Assembly (NCBI GenBank): GCA_947166385.1
Contig: CAMVEB010000003.1
Span: 124,001-188,000 of the forward strand
Length of the DNA stretch: 64,000 bases
Direction: 5' to 3'
DNA from: an uncultured Clostridia bacterium
Lineage (GTDB): Bacteria; Bacillota; Clostridia; Christensenellales; Aristaeellaceae
Shown: positions 56,546 to 64,000 of the stretch, piece by piece
Layout of the letters: each line of letters opens with the position of its first letter
How positions within the stretch are numbered: position 1 is the stretch's first letter
Position numbers and translations under genes: made by a program
Notes under the pieces: model-generated
Databases searched by the model: none
Told to the model about the DNA's origin: nothing
The model's input: only the letters and a program-made list of their open reading frames with translations

Positions 56546-57600
56546 ACAAGGATCGAAAAGCCTTTCTGATCTGGCGGTACGTCACCTTTTTCCTGATGAT
56601 CTCCTTTGTGGTCACCTGCTCCTTTTTGCTGTTCCTCAACTCCATGCAGATCGACTATGCCATGCTGCCCCGGAACGCCCTGTTTACCTTTGGCAACGTG
56701 GCATTTTTGAGCTTCTTCCTGCTGCTGTCCGACTGGCTGTTCCGCAAATGGACGATCGACAAGCCTTTAAAATTGATCCACGAAGCCACCAGGCGCATGA
56801 CGGAGGGCGACCTGTCTGCCCGCATCGACACGAGCAAATTCACCGTGGCCGGGGAGGATTTTCAGCACATCGCGGAGGATTTCAACCTGATGGCGGAAGA
56901 ACTGTCCAGCAACAGCGCTTTGCGGACGGACTTCGTTTCCAATGTGTCTCACGAGCTGAAAACACCCCTTTCCGTGATCCGCAATTACAGCAAGCTGCTG
57001 CAAAGCGATACGATCACGGAGGAACAGCGCCTGGAATATGCCCAGGGCATCGACCGGGCCACCCAGCGCATGACGGCGCTCATCACCAACATCCTGAAAA
57101 TGAACAAGCTGGAAAACCAGCAGATCAGCCCCAAGGTGCAGGAATACGATCTGACGGAGCAGGTGGCGGAATGCCTGCTTGCCTTTGACGACGCCCTGGA
57201 GCGGAAAAATATCGACCTGCAATGCGAAATGGACGACCGCATTTTAGTAACGGCCGATCCAGAACTGCTGACGCTGGTATGGAATAACCTCCTGTCCAAC
57301 GCTGTCAAATTCACCCCGGAGGGCGGCAGCATCACGGTGACGGTGAAGCCGGAAAACGGAAATGCCGTGGTTTCCGTGCGGGACACCGGCTGCGGCATCA
57401 CAAAAGACACAGCGAAGCACATTTTCGATAAATTCTATCAGGGTGATACATCCCACGCTACCGAGGGCAACGGCCTGGGCCTGGCGCTGGTAAAACGGGT
57501 GATCGACCTGACCGGCGGGGAGATCAGCGTCAGCAGCACGCCCGGAGAAGGCAGCGCCTTCACGGTCAAGCTGAAAGCCTCGAAGAAAGATACACATTAA
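56542..57600 (+). CDS. Sensor histidine kinase with HAMP domain
   Basis: The product has 352 residues. Two membrane helices (about 14-32 and 45-65) enclose only a very short outside loop, typical of membrane- or antibiotic-stress sensing kinases. HAMP covers about 70-125. The phospho-His is in VSHELKTPLSVIRNY near 137, the N-box is NNLLSNAVKFTPEG, and GTG-box text (DTGCGI, GNGLGLALVK) closes the ATPase domain. It partners with the preceding response regulator. The ligand is unknown. Confidence 0.95.
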   Translation: MNKDRKAFLIWRYVTFFLMISFVVTCSFLLFLNSMQIDYAMLPRNALFTFGNVAFLSFFLLLSDWLFRKWTIDKPLKLIHEATRRMTEGDLSARIDTSKFTVAGEDFQHIAEDFNLMAEELSSNSALRTDFVSNVSHELKTPLSVIRNYSKLLQSDTITEEQRLEYAQGIDRATQRMTALITNILKMNKLENQQISPKVQEYDLTEQVAECLLAFDDALERKNIDLQCEMDDRILVTADPELLTLVWNNLLSNAVKFTPEGGSITVTVKPENGNAVVSVRDTGCGITKDTAKHIFDKFYQGDTSHATEGNGLGLALVKRVIDLTGGEISVSSTPGEGSAFTVKLKASKKDTH

Positions 57601-57620
57601 CACTACCCTAAAAAAACGTG

Positions 57621-57650
57621 AACAATTCTCAAACAAATGCGTCGTACAAT
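57621..57650 (+). promoter_or_regulatory. Promoter with 11-bp-spaced repeats before the small membrane protein gene (site C)
   Basis: AACA at 57621 and AACA at 57632 are 11 bp apart. The -10 TACAAT at 57645-57650 starts 13 bp after the second repeat and is followed by CAGCCCGT, the same eight bases as at site A. Confidence 0.65.
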
Positions 57651-57684
57651 CAGCCCGTGATTTGAAAGAAAGGAAGTCGGCACC

Positions 57685-58053
57685 ATGGAGAACAAGCAGC
57701 AAGTCAGCATCACCTATTCCGCCGAGGAGCAGAAAGAAATCGATTCCATCCGGACCAAGTACCAGAGCGGTGAAAAGAAGCGGCCCACCAATCTGGATAA
57801 GCTCAAAAAGCTGGACGCCAAGGTGGAAAGTGTGGCGATGGTATCCGCGCTGTCCGAGGGCATCTTCAGCACCTTGATCCTGGGCGTTGGCATGACCTGC
57901 GTGCTGGTGTGGAATCAGCCGGTGATCGGCGTGATCGTGGGGATCATCGGCCTGGCCGGGGCATTGTGCGCCTGGCCGCTGTATCAAAAGGTGCTGGCAA
58001 AGGAACGGGAAAAGGCCGCCCTGGAGATCCTGCGGCTGAGTGAAAACGAATAA
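57685..58053 (+). CDS. Small membrane protein downstream of the two-component system
   Basis: The product has 122 residues. A charged N-terminal helix (SAEEQKEIDSIRTKYQSGEKK) leads to two membrane helices near 55-78 and 80-100, and a short charged tail. Proteins of this layout commonly lie beside OmpR-type systems in Clostridia, but have no assigned function. ATG at 57685 is behind AAAGGAAG. It has its own repeat-bearing promoter (site C), so it is the likely main target of the regulator. The decayed gene at 58071 follows. Confidence 0.75.
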   Translation: MENKQQVSITYSAEEQKEIDSIRTKYQSGEKKRPTNLDKLKKLDAKVESVAMVSALSEGIFSTLILGVGMTCVLVWNQPVIGVIVGIIGLAGALCAWPLYQKVLAKEREKAALEILRLSENE

Positions 58054-58070
58054 TGGGGAGGATACAAAGA

Positions 58071-58375
58071 ATGAATGAGCAGCAGAAAAAGAAATTAGAA
58101 AACACCATGAACCCGCAGGCGAAGGCCTAGGCAGTGGAAGCGCGCGGCCAGCAGCAGGCCACGGAAAAGGCCGGAGAAAAGGCCGAGGAAATTGCCCGGG
58201 AGGTTGCTGACGGCACCAAGAAAGTCTATCAAGCCATTGAAAAAGGCGTCGTCAGCGGTTATAAGGCGATCAAAAACGGTGTAGTCGAAGGGTTTGACAA
58301 GATCACCGATAAGTTCGTCGGCACTTTCCTGACGAAAGAAGGCGAAACCGTGGAGCAGGCCAAGATGTCCGCCCC
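58071..58375 (+). pseudogene. Decayed amphipathic-helix protein gene with in-frame TAG and lost 3' end
   Basis: MNEQQKKKLENTMNPQAKA ends at TAG (58128-58130), and the same frame goes on with AVEARGQQQATEKAGEKAEEI and repeated units KVYQAIEKGVVSGYKAI/KNGVVEGFDKI, ending near LTKEGETVEQAKM. This is the layout of small apolipoprotein-like or stress-type helical proteins of Clostridia, normally one intact frame of about 100 codons. TAG ends other genes here (GH1, the deaminase), so recoding is unlikely. After 58375 the text changes abruptly to a non-coding structured block. It shares the transcript of the preceding membrane protein. Confidence 0.7.
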
Positions 58376-58383
58376 CATGCTCC

Positions 58384-58620
58384 GCGACCTCAGTCGGTGC
58401 GCTGCTTCCCTGGAGCGGTCGCATTGCTTGCTTCTGCTGACTTACCAAGGCGCTTTCGCTATCGGCGAAAGCCCCACTGAGACACCGCTTCCTTTGTTCC
58501 CCTCGCGTGTGATGATAACCCCCGTATTCAGTTCCACGGGGCCACCGCAGAGGACTTCTTCTCTGCCGATACAGCCCTTGATTTCCATGAACCCCAACCA
58601 TCCGGGTTTCCCCTGGCTGT
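58384..58620. ncRNA. Candidate structured RNA or mobile-element fragment
   Basis: Five perfect stem pairs fall within 240 bp: GCGACC/GGTCGC (58384, 58417), GCTTTCGC/GCGAAAGC (58452, 58465), CCCCGT/ACGGGG (58520, 58536), GCAGAG/CTCTGC (58547, 58561) and ACAGCC/GGCTGT (58571, 58615). No coding frame here looks real. Strand is unknown because stems are symmetric. It might be part of a group II intron, another large RNA, or a transposon-associated guide RNA; no family was identified. It begins where the decayed gene loses its coding text. Confidence 0.35.
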
Positions 58621-58800
58621 TGGTTTCCACCCATGACAACAGTGAGGCTTGCGGGATGACAAGGACTACTGTAAAATGGCGATGGTATAGTTCTTTATGT
58701 GCTTGCTTCGATCCGGTCGGGAAAGAAGCACGGAAGCATCGCAGTCACCTGTCAGAGAAGTATAAACAGAACCGGCTGAATGGTTCGGAAAGAGAAACGA

Positions 58801-59730
58801 ATGAATATCCTCCATCTCAAATATGTGGTCTGTATTGCAGAAAACGGCTCCATCAACAAAGCGGCTGAAGAGCTGCACGTAGCGCAGCCCAATCTGAGTA
58901 GAGTGGTCAGGGAGATGGAAAACGAACTGGGTATACAGTTTTTCCGTCGCTCTTCCAGGGGCATGATGCTGACGCCGGATGGCGAGTTGTTTGTCAGTCA
59001 GGCACATAAGATCCTGGAACAGGTAGATGAAATAGAAAGCCTGTACAAAGAAAAAAGAACCGCAAAGCAGCGTTTTTCCATTTCTGTTCCCAGAGCCAGC
59101 TATATTTCAGATGCTTTCACTGCTTTTTCCCGAACGCTGGGCAGGGAGGATGCGGAAATCTTTTATCAGGAAACCAACGCATTGCAGGCCGTGAAAAACA
59201 TTCTGGAAGTTGGATACAACCTGGGCATTATCCGCTATGCGGCGAGCTATGACAGATACTTCAGGCAGATGCTGGAGGAAAAAGGACTGGCAGGTGAAAT
59301 CGTTGCGGAATTCAAATATGTCCTGGTTATGCGTGAGGACAGCACCCTGGCCGCATTGGACAGCATCCGCTTCCCGGATCTTCATAATTATATCCAGATT
59401 GCGCATGCTGACCCTTATGTGCCCTCTTTGCCTCTTTCAGCCGTTAAAAACGAGGAATTGCCCCAGATGCCACGGCGTATCTTTGTCTTTGAGCGCGGAA
59501 GCCAGTTTGATCTGCTGACGGAAAACCCAGAAACATATATGTGGGTGTCTCCTTTACCGGAGAGGATGTTGCAGCGGATGCATCTGGTGCAGCGAAAGTG
59601 TGCGGATAATCAGCGGGTATACAGGGATGTGCTCATCCGTCGCAGGGATTATTCGCTGACAGAGCTGGATAAGCGTTTTATTACGGAACTGACCCGTTCC
59701 AGGCGTGCCTGCCTGGCAGAGAAAAAATAA
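58801..59730 (+). CDS. LysR-family transcriptional regulator
   Basis: The product has 309 residues. The N-terminal HTH is classic: LKYVVCIAENGSINKAAEELHVAQPNLSRVVREMENELGIQ, then FRRSSRGMMLTPDG. The effector domain from about 95 resembles the LysR substrate-binding fold. ATG at 58801 is behind GGAAAGAGAAACG; a start seven codons upstream is less likely. It stands alone, ended by the terminator at 59742, just before the rex-adhE operon. Whether it controls that operon is unknown. Confidence 0.92.
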   Translation: MNILHLKYVVCIAENGSINKAAEELHVAQPNLSRVVREMENELGIQFFRRSSRGMMLTPDGELFVSQAHKILEQVDEIESLYKEKRTAKQRFSISVPRASYISDAFTAFSRTLGREDAEIFYQETNALQAVKNILEVGYNLGIIRYAASYDRYFRQMLEEKGLAGEIVAEFKYVLVMREDSTLAALDSIRFPDLHNYIQIAHADPYVPSLPLSAVKNEELPQMPRRIFVFERGSQFDLLTENPETYMWVSPLPERMLQRMHLVQRKCADNQRVYRDVLIRRRDYSLTELDKRFITELTRSRRACLAEKK

Positions 59731-59741
59731 GATAACCATTG

Positions 59742-59782
59742 AAAAAGCTTTGCTGCTCTCCGCTGGCTGCAAAGCTTTTTTT
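59742..59782 (+). terminator. Terminator of the LysR gene
   Basis: AAAAAGCTTTGC (59742-59753) pairs with GCAAAGCTTTTT (59769-59780), followed by more T. The symmetry also allows minus-strand use. Confidence 0.8.
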
Positions 59783-59784
59783 CG

Positions 59785-59828
59785 TATATCGATGACCGGT
59801 TATCAATTCTGATATATCGATTATACGG
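59785..59828. repeat. Imperfect inverted repeat upstream of rex
   Basis: TATATCGAT (59785-59793) and ATCGATTATA (59817-59826) form an inverted pair with one extra base. Both share the TATCGA core with the perfect palindrome at 59855, so this may be a second operator. Confidence 0.4.
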
Positions 59829-59854
59829 TTTTGGTAATTCGCAAAGGAAAAGCA

Positions 59855-59877
59855 TTTCGATATAATGCATATCGAAA
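59855..59877 (+). promoter_or_regulatory. Perfect palindrome overlapping the rex promoter -10 box
   Basis: TTTCGATAT (59855-59863), spacer AATGC, ATATCGAAA (59869-59877). A TATAAT lies inside at 59861-59866 and the rex start is 14 bp after the palindrome. A bound dimer would block transcription, as expected of autorepression. It is not the canonical Rex operator (TTGTTAA, 4 bases, TTAACAA). Confidence 0.6.
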
Positions 59878-59890
59878 GGAGGATGATACT

Positions 59891-60547
59891 TTGCAAGGCA
59901 CACTTTCCAGAGCGACACTGGGGCGGCTGCCTATGTATCTGCGGTATATCCGCAGGACGAATACGGACAAAATTTCGGCCACGCAGATCGCGAAAGGTCT
60001 GGGACTTGGCGAGGTTCAGGTGCGAAAGGACCTGGCCAGCGTATGCGCAGAAGGGCTTCCCAAGGTGGGTTACCCCGTATCAGCCCTCCGCAGGGATATG
60101 GAAAGGGCCCTGGGAGTGAACGTACCCGTTTCGGCGGTGATCATCGGTGCGGGTAAACTGGGATCCGCTTTGATGGAGTATGACGGGTTTGCAGATTACG
60201 GTATGAAGATCGTCGCCGCTTTTGATCAGAGAACATCCGCTTTGCCCGACCACCATGGAAGCATTCCGGTGTATCCTATGGACCGGCTCTCCGGGTTCTG
60301 CGCTTCGCAGCATGTGCAGGCAGGCATCCTGACGGTTCCGGCAGCATCAGCCCAGTCAGCCGCGGATGCAATGGTTGCCGCCGGACTGACAGCGATTCTC
60401 AATTTTGCCCCGGTACAGATTAAAGCGCCATCCGGTGTGACGGTACAGCAGGAAGACATAGCTTTATCCCTGGCTTATCTCCATATGGCAGCCAGTGAGA
60501 CATTCAAACAGGAAGAGGAGGAACAGTATGGAAACCAAAGCATTTGA
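59891..60547 (+). CDS. rex: Redox-sensing transcriptional repressor Rex
   Basis: This 218-residue protein begins with a TTG codon behind AAAGGAGG (59876-59883). The winged helix shows TLGRLPMYLRYIRRTN and ISATQIAKGLGLGEVQVRKDLA. The NADH-binding Rossmann motif is VIIGAGKLGSALMEY, and the C-terminal swap helix is EDIALSLAYLHMAA. Rex senses the NADH/NAD ratio and releases DNA when NADH is high. It overlaps adhE by 20 bp, so the two are co-transcribed. An upstream in-frame ATG-less extension was not accepted. Confidence 0.95.
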   Translation: MQGTLSRATLGRLPMYLRYIRRTNTDKISATQIAKGLGLGEVQVRKDLASVCAEGLPKVGYPVSALRRDMERALGVNVPVSAVIIGAGKLGSALMEYDGFADYGMKIVAAFDQRTSALPDHHGSIPVYPMDRLSGFCASQHVQAGILTVPAASAQSAADAMVAAGLTAILNFAPVQIKAPSGVTVQQEDIALSLAYLHMAASETFKQEEEEQYGNQSI

Positions 60548-63230
60548 CATGGTGGACAGCGTGGAAGCACTGGAGGCGGCCATTGCCCGGGTGCGCGCAG
60601 CGCAGAGGGTATTTGCCACCTACACGCAGGAACAGGTGGACAGGATTTTCCTGGCTGCAGCAACGGCAGCCAATCAGGCCCGGGTGCCACTGGCCAGAAT
60701 GGCCGTGGAAGAAACCGGCATGGGTGTGGTGGAAGATAAGGTAATCAAGAATCACTACGCCAGTGAATACATCTATAACGCTTACCGGAATACCAAAACC
60801 TGCGGCGTGATCGAGGAAGACAAGGCTTTCGGCATAAAGAAGATCGCGGAGCCCATCGGTGTGGTGGCGGCGGTGATACCCACTACCAACCCTACCTCCA
60901 CAGCTATTTTCAAAGCCCTGATCTGTCTGAAAACCCGCAACGGGATTATTTTCAGTCCTCATCCCCGGGCGAAGAAAGCGACAATTGCCGCCGCGAAAGT
61001 TGTACTGGATGCGGCAGTAAAGGCCGGTGCTCCTGAAGGCATCATCAGCTGGATTGATGTGCCCTCCCTGGAGATGACCAACACCTTGATGCGGGACGCA
61101 GATATCATCCTGGCTACAGGTGGGCCCGGCATGGTAAAGGCCGCATATTCCAGCGGCAAACCTGCTTTGGGTGTGGGTGCCGGAAACGTGCCGGCAGTAA
61201 TTGACGACAGCGCCAACCTGGTCTTGGCGGTCAATTCTGTCATTCATTCCAAGACCTTTGATAACGGTATGATCTGCGCTTCCGAACAGAGCGTAATCGT
61301 GCTGGACGGTATCTATGAAACGGTCCGGGCCGAATTTGCCGCCCGGGGCTGCTGGTTCCTGAAAGGCGCTGACCTGGACAAGGTGCGCCATACGATCCTG
61401 ACCAACGGCGCACTGAACGCGAAAATCGTCGGCCAGAGCGCCTGCAAAATCGCAGCACTGGCCGGTGTCACTGTGCCGGAAGGAACCAAGGTGCTCATTG
61501 GAGAAGTTGAATCTGTGGAGCTGTCGGAAGAATTCGCGCATGAGAAGCTGAGCCCCGTGCTGGCAATGTACCGGGCCAGGGATATCGAAGACGCATTCAG
61601 CAAAGCGGAGCGGCTGATTGCCGACGGTGGCTACGGTCACACAGCTTCCCTGTATGCAGACACACAGAAAAAACCGGAAGTGCTGGATGCTTTCGCAGCC
61701 CGGATGAAGACTTGCCGCATCGTTGTCAATACCCCCTCTTCCCAGGGTGGCATCGGCGACCTGTACAACTTTAAAATGGCTCCTTCCCTTACGCTCGGCT
61801 GCGGCAGCTGGGGCGGAAACTCCGTATCGGAGAATGTAGGCGTAAAGCATTTGCTGAATATCAAGACCGTGGCTGAAAGGAGAGAGAACATGCTGTGGTT
61901 CCGCGCACCGGAAAAGGTGTATATCAAGAAGGGCTGCCTGCCGGTGGCGCTGGATGAGTTGAAGAACGTGATGGACAAGAAAAAGGCCTTTATTGTCACT
62001 GACAGCTTCCTTTATCAGAACGGCAACACCAAGTGCATTACGGATAAACTGGACGAACTGGGCATCCAGCACGCTACTTTCTTTGATGTAGCCCCCGATC
62101 CCACTCTGGCGTGCGCCAAGGCAGGCGCGGAGCAGATGCGCCTGTTCCAGCCCGACGTGATCATCGCCCTGGGAGGCGGCAGCGCCATGGACGCGGGCAA
62201 AATCATGTGGGTTCTGTATGAGCACCCAGAAGTGGATTTCCAGGATATGGCTATGCGCTTCATGGATATCCGTAAGCGGGTATATACCTTCCCCAGAATG
62301 GGCGAGAAAGCTTATTTCATTGCTATTCCCACCTCCGCCGGCACTGGCAGTGAGGTGACCCCCTTCGCTGTTATTACTGATGAAAAGAGCGGAGTCAAGT
62401 ATCCGCTGGCCGACTATGAGCTGCTGCCCAACATGGCGATCATCGATACCGATTTCCATATGACCGCGCCGAAAGGTCTTACCGCTGCCAGCGGCATTGA
62501 TGCCGTGACCCACGCGCTGGAAGCCTACGCCTCCATGATGGCCACGGATTATACCGACGGCCTGGCAATCAAAGCGCTGCAAACTATCTTCGAATATCTG
62601 CCCCGAGCTTATGACAACGGTCTCACCGACGTGGAAGCAAGGGAAAAGATGGCTAATGCGGCCACTATGGCGGGCATGGCCTTTGCCAACGCTTTCCTGG
62701 GAGTATGTCATTCCATGGCGCATAAGCTGGGCGCATTCCATCATATAGCGCACGGTGTCGCCAACGCGCTGATGATCGAAGAAGTGCTGCGCTTCAATGC
62801 CGCTGAAGTGCCCGCCAAGATGGGCACCTTCCCGCAGTACGATCATCCCCATACACTACGCCGCTACGCCGAGGTAGCGGAAGCGCTGGGCGTGAAAGGC
62901 ACCAACGATACGGAGAAGCTGGAAGGACTGATCAAAATGATCAGCGACCTGAAAGCCTATGTGGGTATCAAACCTGCGATCCGGGATTATGTACCTGATG
63001 AGAAAGATTTCCTTGACAGGCTGGACGCTATGGTAGAGCAGGCCTTTGACGACCAGTGCACTGGCGCCAATCCCCGTTATCCCCTGATGAGCGAAATCAA
63101 GCAGATGTATCTGAACGCATACTACGGAGAAAAACACTTTACCGAAACGCCCAAGCCTACCGCAGATGATATTGCCTCTCTGGAAGACGACGCTGTGAAA
63201 AAGGCTTACCGTCCCGGCCGGAAGCACTGA
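60528..63230 (+). CDS. adhE: Bifunctional acetaldehyde-CoA/alcohol dehydrogenase AdhE
   Basis: The product has 900 residues. The N-terminal CoA-acylating aldehyde dehydrogenase (about 1-450) includes PTTNPTSTAIFKAL and the catalytic Cys in MICASEQS near 250. The C-terminal iron alcohol dehydrogenase includes GGGSAMDAGK near 550, GIDAVTHALEAY and iron-binding histidines in MAHKLGAFHHIAHG near 725. It turns acetyl-CoA to ethanol and re-oxidises two NADH. The length is normal. It overlaps rex by 20 bp, which fits control by Rex. AGGAGG lies 8 bp before the ATG at 60528. The APH-type kinase gene begins 16 bp downstream. Confidence 0.98.
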   Translation: METKAFDMVDSVEALEAAIARVRAAQRVFATYTQEQVDRIFLAAATAANQARVPLARMAVEETGMGVVEDKVIKNHYASEYIYNAYRNTKTCGVIEEDKAFGIKKIAEPIGVVAAVIPTTNPTSTAIFKALICLKTRNGIIFSPHPRAKKATIAAAKVVLDAAVKAGAPEGIISWIDVPSLEMTNTLMRDADIILATGGPGMVKAAYSSGKPALGVGAGNVPAVIDDSANLVLAVNSVIHSKTFDNGMICASEQSVIVLDGIYETVRAEFAARGCWFLKGADLDKVRHTILTNGALNAKIVGQSACKIAALAGVTVPEGTKVLIGEVESVELSEEFAHEKLSPVLAMYRARDIEDAFSKAERLIADGGYGHTASLYADTQKKPEVLDAFAARMKTCRIVVNTPSSQGGIGDLYNFKMAPSLTLGCGSWGGNSVSENVGVKHLLNIKTVAERRENMLWFRAPEKVYIKKGCLPVALDELKNVMDKKKAFIVTDSFLYQNGNTKCITDKLDELGIQHATFFDVAPDPTLACAKAGAEQMRLFQPDVIIALGGGSAMDAGKIMWVLYEHPEVDFQDMAMRFMDIRKRVYTFPRMGEKAYFIAIPTSAGTGSEVTPFAVITDEKSGVKYPLADYELLPNMAIIDTDFHMTAPKGLTAASGIDAVTHALEAYASMMATDYTDGLAIKALQTIFEYLPRAYDNGLTDVEAREKMANAATMAGMAFANAFLGVCHSMAHKLGAFHHIAHGVANALMIEEVLRFNAAEVPAKMGTFPQYDHPHTLRRYAEVAEALGVKGTNDTEKLEGLIKMISDLKAYVGIKPAIRDYVPDEKDFLDRLDAMVEQAFDDQCTGANPRYPLMSEIKQMYLNAYYGEKHFTETPKPTADDIASLEDDAVKKAYRPGRKH

Positions 63231-63246
63231 GAAGGAGGAAAAAAAC

Positions 63247-63996
63247 ATGAATCTTGATCGCGTCATTGCTGTGCGCAACGCCAAGACCATCTATCGGGAT
63301 GGCGACCAGTGCGTAAAGGTATTCAATGAAAACTATTCCAAGGCGGACATTCTCAATGAGGCGCTGAATCAGGCGCGGATCGAGGGGATCGGGCTGCATG
63401 TTCCCAGGATCCTTGGTGTTACAATGATCGATGGCAAATGGGCCATTCTCTCCGAGTTCATCCAGGGGAAAACATTATCCCAGCTGATGAAGGAAGATCC
63501 GGACAACAAGTCGAAATATCTGAATATGTTTGTGGATCTGCAGATGGAAGTGCAGAGTAAAACCTGTCCTATGCTGAACCGGCTCAAGGACAAAATGTCC
63601 CGGAAAATCAGCCAGGCCGATCTTGACGCTACGACGCGTTATGACTTGCTTGCCCGCCTGGAAGGCATGCCTGTCCATAACAAAGTGTGCCATGGCGATT
63701 TCTGGCCCTCCAACGTTATCATCAGTGAGGATGGCACCCCCTACATCATTGACTGGAGCCATGTGACCCAAGGCAACGCTTCTGCCGATGTAGCCAGGAC
63801 GTATCTGCTGTTCTGGCTGAACGGAGATATTGACGGGGCTAAGGAATACCTGGATCTTTTCTGTGAAAAGAGCGGCACTCCCATGCAGTACGTGCAGAAA
63901 TGGATGCCTATCGTGGCAGCCAGCCAATCTGTGAAGGGAAATGAAAAAGAACGGGAATTCCTGCTCTCCTGGGCTAATGTTGTGGAGTATCATTAA
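63247..63996 (+). CDS. Aminoglycoside phosphotransferase (APH)-family kinase
   Basis: The product has 249 residues. The kinase-like fold has the catalytic loop VCHGDFWPSNVII near 147-159 (HGD-x4-N) and the metal Asp in YIIDWSH near 171. An N-terminal lobe with VKVFNENYSKADILNEA holds the likely ATP Lys and Glu. The family includes aminoglycoside, choline and fructosamine kinases. No resistance role can be claimed. A GAAGGAGG site precedes the ATG, and the short 16-bp gap to adhE suggests co-transcription and a metabolic role. The gene is complete and ends just before the window edge. Confidence 0.82.
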   Translation: MNLDRVIAVRNAKTIYRDGDQCVKVFNENYSKADILNEALNQARIEGIGLHVPRILGVTMIDGKWAILSEFIQGKTLSQLMKEDPDNKSKYLNMFVDLQMEVQSKTCPMLNRLKDKMSRKISQADLDATTRYDLLARLEGMPVHNKVCHGDFWPSNVIISEDGTPYIIDWSHVTQGNASADVARTYLLFWLNGDIDGAKEYLDLFCEKSGTPMQYVQKWMPIVAASQSVKGNEKEREFLLSWANVVEYH

Positions 63997-64000
63997 TCAT

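Noticed and set aside
58128-58130. TAG as a recoded sense codon (pyrrolysine or suppressor)
   Set aside because: TAG ends other intact genes in the window, such as GH1 and the deaminase, and the affected gene is decayed at its 3' end too.
58442-58639. Minus-strand 65-codon frame in the structured block
   Set aside because: The frame runs across four of the perfect stems. Text is Gly-rich and without family features; a folded RNA or element fragment explains it better.

Overview
The window reads as chromosome of a fermentative, moderately GC-rich member of the Clostridia (Bacillota), probably a gut or rumen lineage. This is inferred from strong AGGAGG-type ribosome sites, frequent 4-bp ATGA gene overlaps, a Rex-adhE fermentation operon, c-di-GMP signalling genes, LivKHMGF uptake and several plant-glycan glycosidases. 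No rRNA, tRNA or CRISPR array was seen. The species cannot be named from sequence reading alone.

Layout. 0-10 kb: 3' end of a threonine aldolase gene, a secreted pullulanase, a YgjP-type metallopeptidase (minus strand), a membrane HD-GYP phosphodiesterase, two envelope proteins and a polysaccharide deacetylase. 10-20.6 kb: housekeeping block secA, prfB (without the usual programmed frameshift), a DUF1461 membrane protein, tsaD, a GGDEF cyclase, a 32-codon GtrA-like remnant, uvrA and a formate/nitrite-type channel. 20.6-25.5 kb: complete branched-chain amino acid ABC transporter livKHMGF. 25.5-31.1 kb: ridA, a Cas4-like protein lacking its expected partner domain, and a minus-strand L-rhamnose operon rhaB-rhaA-rhaD-uxuA. 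31.3-33.9 kb: serA and an HD-domain CCA-adding-type enzyme.

33.9-39.5 kb is a decayed, AT-richer accessory region. It holds direct repeats, hairpins, three small unknown genes, an ISAzo13-type transposase that appears to have cut a resident gene, a cytidine deaminase, azlCD, and half of an IS91-type transposase beside a large two-tiered inverted repeat.

39.5-53 kb is a glycoside-utilisation locus. A divergent AraC regulator faces a GPH-type transporter, then GH2, a TIM-barrel protein, GH78 rhamnosidase, GH43 and GH1, followed by a second uxuA and an SDR-type UxuB. None of the glycosidases shows a signal peptide, so small rhamnose- and uronate-containing glycosides are probably imported and cut inside the cell. 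Both uxuA copies lie beside rhamnose genes, suggesting that rhamnose and glucuronate are met together.

53-58.4 kb: two SDR-type oxidoreductases with a 34-residue membrane peptide, an OmpR-type two-component system, a small membrane protein and a decayed gene with an in-frame stop. Three promoters here share AACA-like direct repeats at exactly 11-bp spacing, set 13-14 bp before the -10 box, which looks like the operator of this two-component system. Next to the decayed gene lies a roughly 240-bp non-coding block with five perfect stem pairs, possibly a structured RNA or mobile-element fragment. 58.8-64 kb: LysR regulator, rex overlapping adhE, and an APH-type kinase.
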